DNA of 64,000 nt from the NCBI RefSeq assembly GCF_042664795.1, contig NZ_JBHTBN010000003.1:186001-250000 (forward strand), written 5' to 3'. The notes under the pieces are model-generated. The model saw nothing but the letters and a program-made list of their open reading frames with translations. It searched no databases and was not told where the DNA came from. The translations under genes and the position numbers were made by a program. Below are positions 8,321-16,378 of this stretch, in pieces (position 1 is the stretch's first letter; the number at the start of each line of letters is the position of its first letter). This DNA comes from Jejudonia soesokkakensis. GTDB lineage: Bacteria; Bacteroidota; Bacteroidia; Flavobacteriales; Flavobacteriaceae.

Positions 8321-9121
8321 ATGAAACAAATATTCGTATCCTTCTGTATTGTGGCAACTTTAGTAAGCTGCAAAAACGAAACTAAATCTACCACTGAAGC
8401 TACCTCGCAGGTAGAAACCGAATCAGTTACAGAAACTCCAGAATTTTCAGTAGCCGACGTGACAATTACTCCAATTTCGCACGCCACGATGGTGTTGGAA
8501 TTATATGACAAAGTAATCTATGTTGACCCTGTTGGCGGTGCTGCTGCCTTTGAAGGACAACCAGAACCAGACCTTATTTTAATAACCGATATTCATGGAG
8601 ATCATTACGATTTGGAAACCCTTAAAAATGTAAATACCGCCGATACTAAAATTATTGTACCACAGGCCGTTGCCGAAAAAATGCCCGAATTTATGCAGGC
8701 ACAAGTGGCTTTGATGAGTAATGGCAGCAATCAAGATGTATTTGATTTTAATGTCGCTGCAATACCTATGTATAATTTAAGAGAAGAAGCCTTGAAATTC
8801 CATGAAAAAGGGAGAGGAAATGGCTATGTAATTACCATTAATGGTGGAAAAATTTATATTTCGGGAGATACCGAAGACATTCCTGAAATGCGAAACCTCA
8901 AAGGGATCGACATGGCCTTTGTTTGTATGAATTTACCGTATACTATGACCGTTGAAAGTGCTGCCGATGCAGTATTAGACTTTCAACCTAAATACGTATA
9001 TCCCTATCATTATCGAGGTACCGAAGGTTTAAGTGATGTTGCAAAGTTTAAAAGTTTGGTTGAGGCTGGCAGTGACAGCATTCAAGTGACACAACTGGAT
9101 TGGTACCCAGATAAAGGGTAA
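8321..9121 (+). CDS. MBL-fold metal-dependent hydrolase, lipoprotein
   Basis: A 266-residue protein with a lipoprotein signal ending LVSC (Cys17), an acidic Thr/Ser/Glu linker (residues 20-45) and a UPF0173-like metallo-beta-lactamase domain. The metal motif is TDIHGDH (D90, H92, D94, H95): the first histidine of the usual HxHxDH is replaced by Asp. Later ligands appear in ISGDTED (about residue 187) and YPYHYRGTE (about residue 228). The cytoplasmic relative at 56200-56877 keeps the full motif. It probably hydrolyses a small ester or related bond in the envelope, but the substrate is unknown. Confidence 0.85.
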   Translation: MKQIFVSFCIVATLVSCKNETKSTTEATSQVETESVTETPEFSVADVTITPISHATMVLELYDKVIYVDPVGGAAAFEGQPEPDLILITDIHGDHYDLETLKNVNTADTKIIVPQAVAEKMPEFMQAQVALMSNGSNQDVFDFNVAAIPMYNLREEALKFHEKGRGNGYVITINGGKIYISGDTEDIPEMRNLKGIDMAFVCMNLPYTMTVESAADAVLDFQPKYVYPYHYRGTEGLSDVAKFKSLVEAGSDSIQVTQLDWYPDKG

Positions 9122-9182
9122 TTTTTTACATTAATAGGTCCAATTTATTAATTTTTTGATGACATTTTAAATGACTGGCGAT

Positions 9183-9210
9183 ATAGTAGTGAAACATTTA
9201 AAACTACTAT
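9183..9210 (+). promoter_or_regulatory. Start-proximal hairpin before the S74 lipoprotein gene
   Basis: A perfect 8-bp inverted repeat, ATAGTAGT (9183-9190) and ACTACTAT (9203-9210), with a 12-base spacer, ends one base before the ATG at 9212. In the mRNA it would fold over the ribosome landing zone. It could also be a DNA operator. Confidence 0.5.
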
Positions 9211-9211
9211 T

Positions 9212-9721
9212 ATGAAAGTCGCTATTCGCTATGTCATTGCCTTATTTTTAACTTTAGGTATGCTCTCTTGTTCCTCCAATGACGATGATAACAATAATTC
9301 ATCAGAAATTTGTAACAATGGAATCGATGATGATGGTGATGGGCAAATCGATTGTCAGGATGGAGATTGTTCAGAAGCTCAAAATTGTACGCAAGGAGGT
9401 TCAGACATAAGATTAAAAGAAAATATTACTTTACTTCCCTATGGTCTTTCAGAAGTATTACAATTGGAGGGAAAGATGTATTCTTACAAAGCTGATGTAT
9501 CTTCAGAAAAACGTCTGGGTTTTATCGCTCAAGACGTTCAATTAATAATGCCAGAATTAGTATCGACGAATGTAAGTAATGATCGACTTCAGATACATTA
9601 TATGGACATGATGGCTGTGTTGGTAAATGCTATCCAAGAGCAACAAATATTACTTGACGACCACGAACTACAAATTGAAATCCTAAGTTGTCAAATTGAA
9701 AAGCAAGAGCAATTAAAATAA
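9212..9721 (+). CDS. Lipoprotein with calcium-type repeat and S74 self-cleaving chaperone domain
   Basis: A 169-residue protein in three parts. Residues 1-20 form a lipoprotein signal (lipobox GMLSC, Cys20). Residues 21-62 are Asp/Asn-rich with four cysteines and GIDDDGDGQIDC, a calcium-binding repeat. Residues 64-169 match the peptidase S74/intramolecular chaperone domain of phage tail spikes, opening with SDIRLKENI. Ser64 and Lys69 are spaced as in the known Ser-Lys autocleavage dyad, and GFIAQDVQ and a C-terminal coiled coil follow. In the family this domain trimerises beta-structured fibres and then cuts itself off. Here almost no fibre precedes it, which is odd. Confidence 0.75.
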   Translation: MKVAIRYVIALFLTLGMLSCSSNDDDNNNSSEICNNGIDDDGDGQIDCQDGDCSEAQNCTQGGSDIRLKENITLLPYGLSEVLQLEGKMYSYKADVSSEKRLGFIAQDVQLIMPELVSTNVSNDRLQIHYMDMMAVLVNAIQEQQILLDDHELQIEILSCQIEKQEQLK

Positions 9722-9728
9722 TATAGCA

Positions 9729-10484
9729 CTATTCAAGCCATAGTTTAAAGTCCTTTACACGTTCTCGTGCAACAATAACTTCCTGTTCTTTGTAGCTATT
9801 CAATTTTAATTGAAGGCGCGAATTCGTGTAAGAAATTATATCCTGGATCGCATTGATGTTGACATAAAATTTCCGGCTAATACGAAAGAATATTTTGGGA
9901 GATAATTCTTCTTCCAGATTTTCTAATGTGGTATCCAGCAGGTAATCGCGACCATCGACAGTATGCGCATATGTTCCCTTGTTTTCAGAATAAAAGCATT
10001 CGATTTCATCAACAGAGATCATTTTAATATGTTGCCCAATTTTAGTGGTAAAACGTTTTTTGTACTCTCGTTCCACTGGATTGACCAATAACTTCTTGAT
10101 ATCTTCAAAATTCAATTGAACGTTTTGTTGTGCTGGCTTTAAGGTTTTATATTTTTTTACAGCCGCCTCCAGTTCTTCCTCGTCAATGGGTTTTAACAAA
10201 TAATCAATGCTATTTAATTTGAAAGCTTTTAAAGCATATTCATCAAAGGCAGTAGTAAAAATTATAGAACTTTTTACATCTATAACATCAAATATTTCGA
10301 AGGAAAGCCCATCACTTAATTGAATATCTAAGAATATTAAATCGGGGTGTTTGTTTTCTGAAAACCAAGCGATGGCTTCTTCCACACTATGAAGCATCAT
10401 TTCAGCTTGTACTCCTAGTGTATCCAGCATTCGTTGCAACCTTCTTGCCGAAGGCTTTTCATCTTCAATTATAAGTACATTCAT
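9729..10484 (-). CDS. LytTR-family response regulator
   Basis: A 251-residue two-component regulator. Residues 1-120 are a receiver domain with IIEDE (acidic pocket), phospho-acceptor Asp53 in IFLDIQLSDG, TTAFDEYA and the lysine of YLLKPI (Lys98). Residues about 150-250 are a LytTR DNA-binding domain (KIGQHIKMISVDEIECFYSE..., ...FFRISRKFYVNINAI). It ends the module that begins with the TonB receptor at 16311 and follows three 2TM genes. The obvious partner is the LytS-type kinase at 11599-12927. Three LytTR-box pairs lie upstream of genes of the same module. Confidence 0.93.
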   Translation of the reverse strand: MNVLIIEDEKPSARRLQRMLDTLGVQAEMMLHSVEEAIAWFSENKHPDLIFLDIQLSDGLSFEIFDVIDVKSSIIFTTAFDEYALKAFKLNSIDYLLKPIDEEELEAAVKKYKTLKPAQQNVQLNFEDIKKLLVNPVEREYKKRFTTKIGQHIKMISVDEIECFYSENKGTYAHTVDGRDYLLDTTLENLEEELSPKIFFRISRKFYVNINAIQDIISYTNSRLQLKLNSYKEQEVIVARERVKDFKLWLE

Positions 10485-10533
10485 AAGATAGTTTTTCTTT
10501 TAGGATTGATCGGTTGAAAATTACGTGATACAG

Positions 10534-10836
10534 TTACTGGTTCTTATCTAGAAACTCTTTCATTTTGCGCTCTTCCCAGTTTTTCAAGAATGTAATAGTA
10601 GGGCCAAAGACCCACAAACCGTGAAAGAACAATCCAATTCCCCAGAAAAAGGGTGTGATAAAAAACCCCCATCCAGACATTCCCATATGTATTCCTGTTC
10701 CGCTAAAAACACCAATATTTGCAAGGAAAATAATTATATTAACCAAAATATAAATAGTAAGGTGGGTATAAAATCCTTTAATATCTTCTACTCGCTTTTT
10801 TGCTCTAGCTAATTTTTCTTTATCTGTATGTTGCAT
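10534..10836 (-). CDS. 2TM domain protein (third stand-alone copy)
   Basis: A 100-residue membrane protein of the 2TM family. After a charged N-terminus with ARAKKRVEDIKGFYTHLTIY come two hydrophobic segments (about residues 27-45 and 58-82) and a conserved tail NWEERKMKEFLDKNQ. The NPFFGK motif of its neighbours is replaced by FGPTITFLK. It lies 49 bp before the LytTR gene and seven bases after the preceding 2TM gene, so it belongs to the same transcript. The molecular role of the family is not established. Confidence 0.9.
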   Translation of the reverse strand: MQHTDKEKLARAKKRVEDIKGFYTHLTIYILVNIIIFLANIGVFSGTGIHMGMSGWGFFITPFFWGIGLFFHGLWVFGPTITFLKNWEERKMKEFLDKNQ

Positions 10837-10843
10837 GACGCCA

Positions 10844-11185
10844 TTATTTAATCATGTTATTTTTTATTTTTTCTTCCTTTTCTAGGTATTCTTTCATTTT
10901 ACGAGCTTCCCATTGCTTTCCGAAGAATGGATTCCAGTGAAACGCCTTCGCAGCGTGAAATAATAGTCCAATTCCCCAAAAAAAAGGAATAACTATAATA
11001 TTCCAAGAGAACCAAGATCTAAAATCTGAAGGATATCCATCAATAATAGTTTCTAAAAATCCAATCCCAGCAAGCACAATGATAAGATTTACAAAAATGT
11101 ATACCAAAAGGTGGCTGTAAAAGTCCTTGATTTCTTTTATTCTATTCTTAGCATATGCTATTTTCTGCGCTCTTTCAGTTTTCAT
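10844..11185 (-). CDS. 2TM domain protein (second stand-alone copy)
   Basis: A 113-residue paralogue of its neighbours: KNRIKEIKDFYSHLLVYIFVNL, two membrane segments, then WNPFFGKQWEARKMKEYLEKEE. Its start shares one base with the stop of the upstream 2TM gene (TAATG), a sign of coupled translation. The loop between the segments is longer than in the first copy (residues about 48-62). Confidence 0.9.
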   Translation of the reverse strand: MKTERAQKIAYAKNRIKEIKDFYSHLLVYIFVNLIIVLAGIGFLETIIDGYPSDFRSWFSWNIIVIPFFWGIGLLFHAAKAFHWNPFFGKQWEARKMKEYLEKEEKIKNNMIK

Positions 11186-11496
11186 TATTTCTTAAATAAA
11201 GTGTTGTTTGAGTTTTCTTCTTCGTCCATATATTCTTTCATTTTGCGTTCTTCCCATTTCTTCCCAAAAAAAGGATTCCATTGAAAAGCCTTTGCAGCCT
11301 GAAAACATATTCCTATTCCCCATCCAAAGGCAGCCCATAAAAACCATGGATGCCTTAATTCATTGACATAATAATTTAATCCTGCTAAGAAGCCTATAAA
11401 TACAATGTAACTTAAAAGCGAGGTGTAAAATCTTTTTATATTTTTAACTCTTTCTTTCGCCTCGTAATACTTGGTGTCTTTTTTTGGAGTTTCCAT
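11185..11496 (-). CDS. 2TM domain protein (first stand-alone copy)
   Basis: A 103-residue two-helix membrane protein with the family hallmarks AKERVKNIKRFYTSLLSYIV and WNPFFGKKWEERKMKEYMDEEE. It is the first gene after a LytTR-box pair (11562-11591) and so probably starts its own transcript running through the other two 2TM genes into the LytTR regulator. The N-terminus METPKKDTKYYEAKERV closely resembles the sequence at the internal Met348 of the adjacent kinase. Confidence 0.92.
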   Translation of the reverse strand: METPKKDTKYYEAKERVKNIKRFYTSLLSYIVFIGFLAGLNYYVNELRHPWFLWAAFGWGIGICFQAAKAFQWNPFFGKKWEERKMKEYMDEEENSNNTLFKK

Positions 11497-11561
11497 ACTA
11501 TTTAGTTTTAATTAATAAGGTAAAATTAGGGGTCATAGCTATGAGTTTAAAAAATGAATTT

Positions 11562-11591
11562 CTCAATTGTCATATTCTATAGCTGAACTGT
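11562..11591 (-). promoter_or_regulatory. LytTR-box pair upstream of the 2TM-LytTR operon
   Basis: On the minus strand ACAGTTCAG (11591-11583), 12 bp, then ACAATTGAG (11570-11562). The first 9-mer matches the LytTR-box consensus [TA][AC][CA]GTTN[AG][TG] fully, the second at all but one base. The pair ends 65 bp before the 2TM ATG at 11496. A possible -7 box TAATTTTA lies at 11528-11521. Confidence 0.75.
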
Positions 11592-11598
11592 ATTCTTC

Positions 11599-12927
11599 CT
11601 AATCTTCCTTATCCATAAGCTCTCGAATCTTCCGTTCTTCCCAATCTTTTCCAAAGAACGGATTCCAATTAAAGGTTTCTGCAGCATGACCAGCCACTCC
11701 TAGTCCCCATCCACCTATAGGAAAGATGGCCCATGGAAATCCTGTACCCGACTTAAAATTAAGCCAAATAAAAAAGGGCACAAATAGAAGATAAATGGTA
11801 AGGTGTACGTAAAATCCTTTTAGCTTATCAACATGTTCTTTTGCTAATTCATATTTTTTGTCCGAAATATAACTGTCTTGTGTATTCATAAGTAATGTTT
11901 CTTTTGTGAGCATAGGAATTGCTATGCTGAATTGTTTTTTATTTTCTGAAATATAAACAGGTCGTTTTGTAAGCAATGCGTACCGATCTGTAATATTGCG
12001 TAACCCTACTCCGGTGCTTTCTCTCATAACCTGCTTAGGCTGAATGTTATTAGTAACCGTTAAGTTTCCGTTTTCTTCAAAAATAGAGATATGTAGTTTT
12101 TTTGAAGGAGTTACCTGATTGTGTTTCACAGCATTTTCTAACAATAACTGAAGTGATAACGGAACTACCTTTGCTTCAGGGTCTGAAATCGTTTCAGGAA
12201 CTGTAAAAACAATACTATCTTCAAAGCGCATTTTAATAAGTGACATGTATAGTTCTGCAAATTTTAATTCTTCAGCAACAGTAACCAATTCTTTATTTTT
12301 CTGCTCCAATACATATCTGTAGACCTTTGACAATGAAGTTGTAAATTTTGTGGCTGCCTGAGGATTTTCTTCAATTAAACTCGTTAATACATTTAAGCTG
12401 TTAAATAAAAAATGAGGGTCTAGCTGGTTTTTTAAGGCATCAAACTTAGCTGAAGCCGTTCCTGCTATAATCTTCTGTTCCTTTACTTTGGATTCCTGTT
12501 TAAATTTATAATAGTAAACTAAATAAAAAATTGAGGTTACAACCATGGCAATAAGCAGAGAACTATAGTAATAACTAGGTGTCTCACTGGCAATAAATTG
12601 ATCGAAAGGTACCTTGTAATAAACTACTTCGGTAAAGAATCGCAATAAGAACAAGCAAATAAGTGTAATCACAATACCTCCCGCAATCCCTATGCTAAGT
12701 CGCTTTAGTTGGAATAAAGCACTTCCATATTTAGTAATCAAATAATAAAACAGGAACATATTTCCCATATAGAGGACTACCGAATACAGTTGATTAAATG
12801 CGAACTTGAAAAAAAACTGTCCACTTGTAAGCACATTATATCCATTAATGTATTGAATTACCGAAACAACTATGAATACAAAAATTCCTACAAAAAATGC
12901 TTTTCCTATTTCCTTTATTATTCTCAT
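11599..12927 (-). CDS. LytS-type histidine kinase fused to a C-terminal 2TM domain
   Basis: A 442-residue sensor kinase. Residues 1-140 hold four hydrophobic segments. Residues 160-340 form a His_kinase/HATPase unit with phospho-acceptor His172 in LDPHFLFNSLN, the N box LLLENAVKHN (261-270) and the G box STGVGLRNI (304-312). Residues about 348-442 are a complete 2TM domain ending WNPFFGKDWEERKIRELMDKED. The join reads MLTKETLLMNTQ, and Met348 looks like the start of a stand-alone 2TM protein. The start lies one base after the stop of the TPR gene. The LytTR regulator at 9729 is its probable partner. Confidence 0.92.
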   Translation of the reverse strand: MRIIKEIGKAFFVGIFVFIVVSVIQYINGYNVLTSGQFFFKFAFNQLYSVVLYMGNMFLFYYLITKYGSALFQLKRLSIGIAGGIVITLICLFLLRFFTEVVYYKVPFDQFIASETPSYYYSSLLIAMVVTSIFYLVYYYKFKQESKVKEQKIIAGTASAKFDALKNQLDPHFLFNSLNVLTSLIEENPQAATKFTTSLSKVYRYVLEQKNKELVTVAEELKFAELYMSLIKMRFEDSIVFTVPETISDPEAKVVPLSLQLLLENAVKHNQVTPSKKLHISIFEENGNLTVTNNIQPKQVMRESTGVGLRNITDRYALLTKRPVYISENKKQFSIAIPMLTKETLLMNTQDSYISDKKYELAKEHVDKLKGFYVHLTIYLLFVPFFIWLNFKSGTGFPWAIFPIGGWGLGVAGHAAETFNWNPFFGKDWEERKIRELMDKED

Positions 12928-12928
12928 A

Positions 12929-13555
12929 CTATTTTTTACAATCTGCTAAAACTTCCTGTGCTCTTGTTTCATAAAACTTTGGATAAAACGGATCAGCGTT
13001 GGTTTCATTTTTAGCCAATGCGATGGCACGTTCTATATCTTTACAATACGGTTCTGTGGATTGACCAAAAAACTGTGCAGAACCCATATCCCATTCGGCT
13101 TTACCCATAACTACCCGAGGATTATCTGGGGCTAACTTTGCAGCTTCAGCATAGAGAAAGGCTACCTTTCCAGCATATTTCATTCCGTAGCGTTGCCCGT
13201 CGTGGGCGATCCATACGGTATAGTATTGAGCTTCTAGCACCTTCAATTCTGGATTATCCTTAGAAAGAGCCTTAGCGTCATTAAGATAATTTAATGCCTT
13301 TTCTTGAAGCGCCGCTAATTTTGTCCCATCCTTTTCATTAAAGCCTTTGATTATATTTAATTGGGCAACATAATATGCTGGCAACCAATTATCCTTTTCT
13401 ACCGAAGCAATTCTCTCAAACGTATTGGCAGCTTCATCCATAGTGCCAGCTTCCCATTGTTCAAAAGCTTTTATCATCCCACTCTCGTATTTAGATTGGG
13501 CAAATGTTATTACTGAAAGCAGTAAAAGTAATGTAGATGTGAATATTGTTTTCAT
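12929..13555 (-). CDS. Secreted TPR-like protein of the LytS/LytTR module
   Basis: A 208-residue exported protein. A signal peptide (MKTIFTSTLLLLLSVITFAQ) precedes helical repeats of TPR type, for example residues 22-55 (AFEQWEAGTMDEAANTFERI), 85-105 and 133-150 (YAEAAKLAPDNPRVVMGKAE). It probably sits in the periplasm as a binding scaffold. It is one base upstream of the kinase gene and 33 bp after the DUF2141 gene, so it is cotranscribed with both. No ligand can be named. Confidence 0.82.
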   Translation of the reverse strand: MKTIFTSTLLLLLSVITFAQSKYESGMIKAFEQWEAGTMDEAANTFERIASVEKDNWLPAYYVAQLNIIKGFNEKDGTKLAALQEKALNYLNDAKALSKDNPELKVLEAQYYTVWIAHDGQRYGMKYAGKVAFLYAEAAKLAPDNPRVVMGKAEWDMGSAQFFGQSTEPYCKDIERAIALAKNETNADPFYPKFYETRAQEVLADCKK

Positions 13556-13588
13556 AGTGATTGTGTTTATAAAGTTATACTTTTTTAA

Positions 13589-14002
13589 TTATAATGAGAT
13601 GTCGACTTTTTTTATCATTCCATTAGTTAATTCGAATTTAGCATCTTCAAATTTTGGGGGTCCAAACATTCCTTTGGCGTTATTGGAACATCCATAATCC
13701 TCCTTGGGAATCATTCCCATAATCATATCGAACTCGTTGTCTTCATCTTCATCATGATAAAAAGAAACCGCATACACTCCGTCTGGTATCTCTGAAAAAG
13801 TAACCGAAGCTTTCTTGTTTTCAATAAGTATTACAGCTCCTTTATACTGCTTTTCCAAAAAAGTAGCTGCACTATTGTACAATCCTACTTTTACGTTTCC
13901 GTCGTTACTTGAAAGATTTGAAATATGTACTTCAACTGTATTTTGAGCGCTCATAAGCATAGCTCCAAAAATAATTGCGAGATAGGTGATGACTGTTTGC
14001 AT
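13589..14002 (-). CDS. DUF2141 secreted protein
   Basis: A 137-residue exported beta-rich protein: a signal peptide of about 19 residues ending in SAQ, then a single DUF2141 domain with the family signatures VKVGLYNSAATF, IPDGVYAVSFYHDEDEDNEFD and MFGPPKFEDAKF. The acidic DEDEDNEFD loop could bind a cation. The domain is common in flavobacterial envelope operons but has no assigned activity. It has its own LytTR-box pair upstream (14069-14098) and leads the TPR-kinase transcript. Confidence 0.9.
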   Translation of the reverse strand: MQTVITYLAIIFGAMLMSAQNTVEVHISNLSSNDGNVKVGLYNSAATFLEKQYKGAVILIENKKASVTFSEIPDGVYAVSFYHDEDEDNEFDMIMGMIPKEDYGCSNNAKGMFGPPKFEDAKFELTNGMIKKVDISL

Positions 14003-14068
14003 AATTTTAGTGTTTTATATGATAGTGTAAATGTCTTTTAAATTGGATGTAATCTCAATTGATTTTGA

Positions 14069-14098
14069 CTGAACTGTTATTTTTTTATACTGAATTGT
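14069..14098 (-). promoter_or_regulatory. LytTR-box pair upstream of DUF2141-TPR-kinase
   Basis: On the minus strand ACAATTCAG (14098-14090), 12 bp, then ACAGTTCAG (14077-14069). The second matches the LytTR-box consensus fully, the first at all but one base. The pair ends 66 bp before the ATG at 14002, the same geometry as the other two pairs. Confidence 0.78.
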
Positions 14099-14133
14099 CA
14101 TATTCATATATACTTAAAGATTTCAGCACCTCC

Positions 14134-16311
14134 TTACAACGTATCCAATTGGTTATCGGTTCCGTTTTCACTTATCGTCCAAAAGAACCCTACGAAGAAA
14201 AACTGATCTGCTGCGGGTCTCAACGTCCTTCTATTGAATGTCCCATTCGCATTAGGCGTGTCTGCATATTGATAGCCGTTTTCGTTAGCAAAGCCAAAAA
14301 CATTATTAATCGAAAAATAAAGTATTTGCTGTTGCGAGATTAAATATGCCCAGTTAACACTTACACTATTAAATGCTTTTGTATTCTTCTGAAGAAACCC
14401 TGGTGCATTTGGATCTGTATAGGTTCTGCCACTACCATATTGGTAACTTAAGCCCACCTGACTCTTTAAGTCTTCTAGCCAGTATTTTGTCACAACTGAA
14501 GCATTATGCTTATTTGCAAAAGGAGGTATCGCTGCCGTTGGAAAATTTCGATGCATTCGTTCACTATCCAAATACGAGTAACTCACCCAGTAATCCAGAT
14601 TTTTAATACTTGCGTTGTCTCTCCAGAAAAAATCTATTCCTTGTGCAAATCCGTCGCCATTATTTGCAAAATTGCTATCAAAACCTGTAAATTCTGTATC
14701 ATAGGTAATTAAATTGCTGTATTGCTTTCTATAGGCTTCAGCTCTAAAAATCCTATTGTTATGTACATATTGATAGTTTAAAATATAGTGTTGCGTTTTT
14801 CTGGCTTCTAGATCTTGCTGAAACTTGAGTACTTCACTATCTGGTTGCTGATAAAAATCGCCGTAGGCAATAGATAACTGGCTATTTTTTCCTGTTTTAT
14901 ACGCTACTGAAGCTCTTGGAGATACGGTAAATTCGTCAAACAATTCACTATACTCGCCACGAAGCCCAAGTTTAACTGCAAATTTTCTAGAGAAAACGAT
15001 ATCTGTTTCAGCAAAAGCCGCTGTGATATTATTATCGTATCCGTAGATGGCTGCAACCTCCGGATTGCTAAAATCTTCAGAGAAATCGGTTAAGAACTGC
15101 TCTGCTCCTAGACTCAATTTTACACGATTGCTAAATCGCTTTCTTAGTTTTAGCTTAAGATGTATAGAGTTTTCGGTATCTTTTATATCATTATCCATAA
15201 CGCCAACATCTGTTTTAGCATGGGTATAACTTCCGCCGCCAAAGATCGTCCAGTCATTGTCTAATTCGCCTGTATAACTTGTATTTGTATAAAAGTTATT
15301 ATTTTTCAGTTTAAAATTTACTCCTTCAGGAGTATTAATATCCTCTTGCGTTAGCTCAAATTTTGACGCATCAAAAGCCGCATAGAATTTTAATAGACCC
15401 TTGTCAAATTTTCTTCGGAAGACACTTTCTCCCGAAAAAGACTCAAAAGGTTTTTGCCAGTCGTTTCGGTCTGGTAATGCAGCGACGTATGGGGTCAGAT
15501 TTATGTAAGAAGCATTGACACTTACAGAAGATTTCTCAAATATCTGCGTATTACTAAGACTCGCTCCAACCGTCATCAATGCAATATCGGTCTTCTCTTG
15601 GTCTGGCTCATCGATAGAATTCAGTAATAGAACAGATGACAACGCTTGTCCGTATTCAGAGCCATACCCACCTGTAGAAAAAGTAATTCCGTCAAATAAG
15701 AACGGACTATACCGTCCGCGGGTTGGAATATTATTTGTCGTAGGAACGTATGGAGTAAACACACGAATTCCATCAATAAAAATTTGAGTTTCATTGGCAT
15801 CGCCCCCACGTACAAATAGACGACCGTCCTCTGCAACGGTAGTCGTTCCTGGAAGGGTTTGTAAAGCTCCTACAAAATCTCCTAGCGCACTTGCGGTGGT
15901 CACAATATCCAAAGGCTTTAAAACCGAAACCTTACTATTGTCGCTCGCTTCAAGCGTTCCTGCAGATATTACAACGGTATCCAACGAATTGACATCCTCA
16001 CGCAATAGGATTTGTAAGTCGTTCATTTGAGTGACTTCTGCCGCCATGGAAAAGGTTTCAAAAGAAACATAAGAAATCTGAATGATCTGTATTCCAGTTT
16101 CGGAAGTTGAAAAAGAAAACTTTCCTTCTTCATTTGTGGTTGCACCATCATAGGTTCCTTCTAAAAATACATTGGCGCCCATGATAGCTGTTCCAGATGT
16201 ATCTTTTACAGTACCCGAAATAAGGGTTTGTGCATTGGTTTCAGAAGCAAAAAAAGAGATTGCGAAAAGCAGTAAGAGTAAGAAAAAGTGGTTTTTGGTT
16301 AAAAGTTTCAT
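14134..16311 (-). CDS. TonB-dependent outer-membrane receptor with carboxypeptidase-regulatory domain
   Basis: A 725-residue receptor. A signal peptide (1-28, ending SETNA) is followed by a CarboxypepD_reg-like Ig fold (about 29-115: ISGTVKDTSGTAIMGANVFLEGTYDGATTNEEGKFSF), a plug domain (about 130-235, with GRLFVRGGDANETQIFIDGIRV) and a beta-barrel to the end. Such receptors import a ligand through the outer membrane using TonB energy. There is no SusD partner, so a glycan role is not indicated. A 12-residue tail follows the final aromatic strand. It is the first gene of the LytTR module, with an operator pair at 16379-16408. The ligand is unknown. Confidence 0.93.
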   Translation of the reverse strand: MKLLTKNHFFLLLLLFAISFFASETNAQTLISGTVKDTSGTAIMGANVFLEGTYDGATTNEEGKFSFSTSETGIQIIQISYVSFETFSMAAEVTQMNDLQILLREDVNSLDTVVISAGTLEASDNSKVSVLKPLDIVTTASALGDFVGALQTLPGTTTVAEDGRLFVRGGDANETQIFIDGIRVFTPYVPTTNNIPTRGRYSPFLFDGITFSTGGYGSEYGQALSSVLLLNSIDEPDQEKTDIALMTVGASLSNTQIFEKSSVSVNASYINLTPYVAALPDRNDWQKPFESFSGESVFRRKFDKGLLKFYAAFDASKFELTQEDINTPEGVNFKLKNNNFYTNTSYTGELDNDWTIFGGGSYTHAKTDVGVMDNDIKDTENSIHLKLKLRKRFSNRVKLSLGAEQFLTDFSEDFSNPEVAAIYGYDNNITAAFAETDIVFSRKFAVKLGLRGEYSELFDEFTVSPRASVAYKTGKNSQLSIAYGDFYQQPDSEVLKFQQDLEARKTQHYILNYQYVHNNRIFRAEAYRKQYSNLITYDTEFTGFDSNFANNGDGFAQGIDFFWRDNASIKNLDYWVSYSYLDSERMHRNFPTAAIPPFANKHNASVVTKYWLEDLKSQVGLSYQYGSGRTYTDPNAPGFLQKNTKAFNSVSVNWAYLISQQQILYFSINNVFGFANENGYQYADTPNANGTFNRRTLRPAADQFFFVGFFWTISENGTDNQLDTL

Positions 16312-16378
16312 AGTGGCTGTTTTGTTTATTTCTGATACAAAGATGTTTTATAAAAAAGCACTTTCAGAATGTATTCCA

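Noticed and set aside
14059..14343. 94-codon plus-strand frame at the TonB receptor 3' end
   Set aside because: Antisense to the receptor's conserved last strands and spans the operator pair at 14069-14098. No family match.
14134..16311. Polysaccharide utilisation locus
   Set aside because: The TonB receptor has no SusD partner and no glycoside hydrolase nearby. Its neighbours are signalling proteins.
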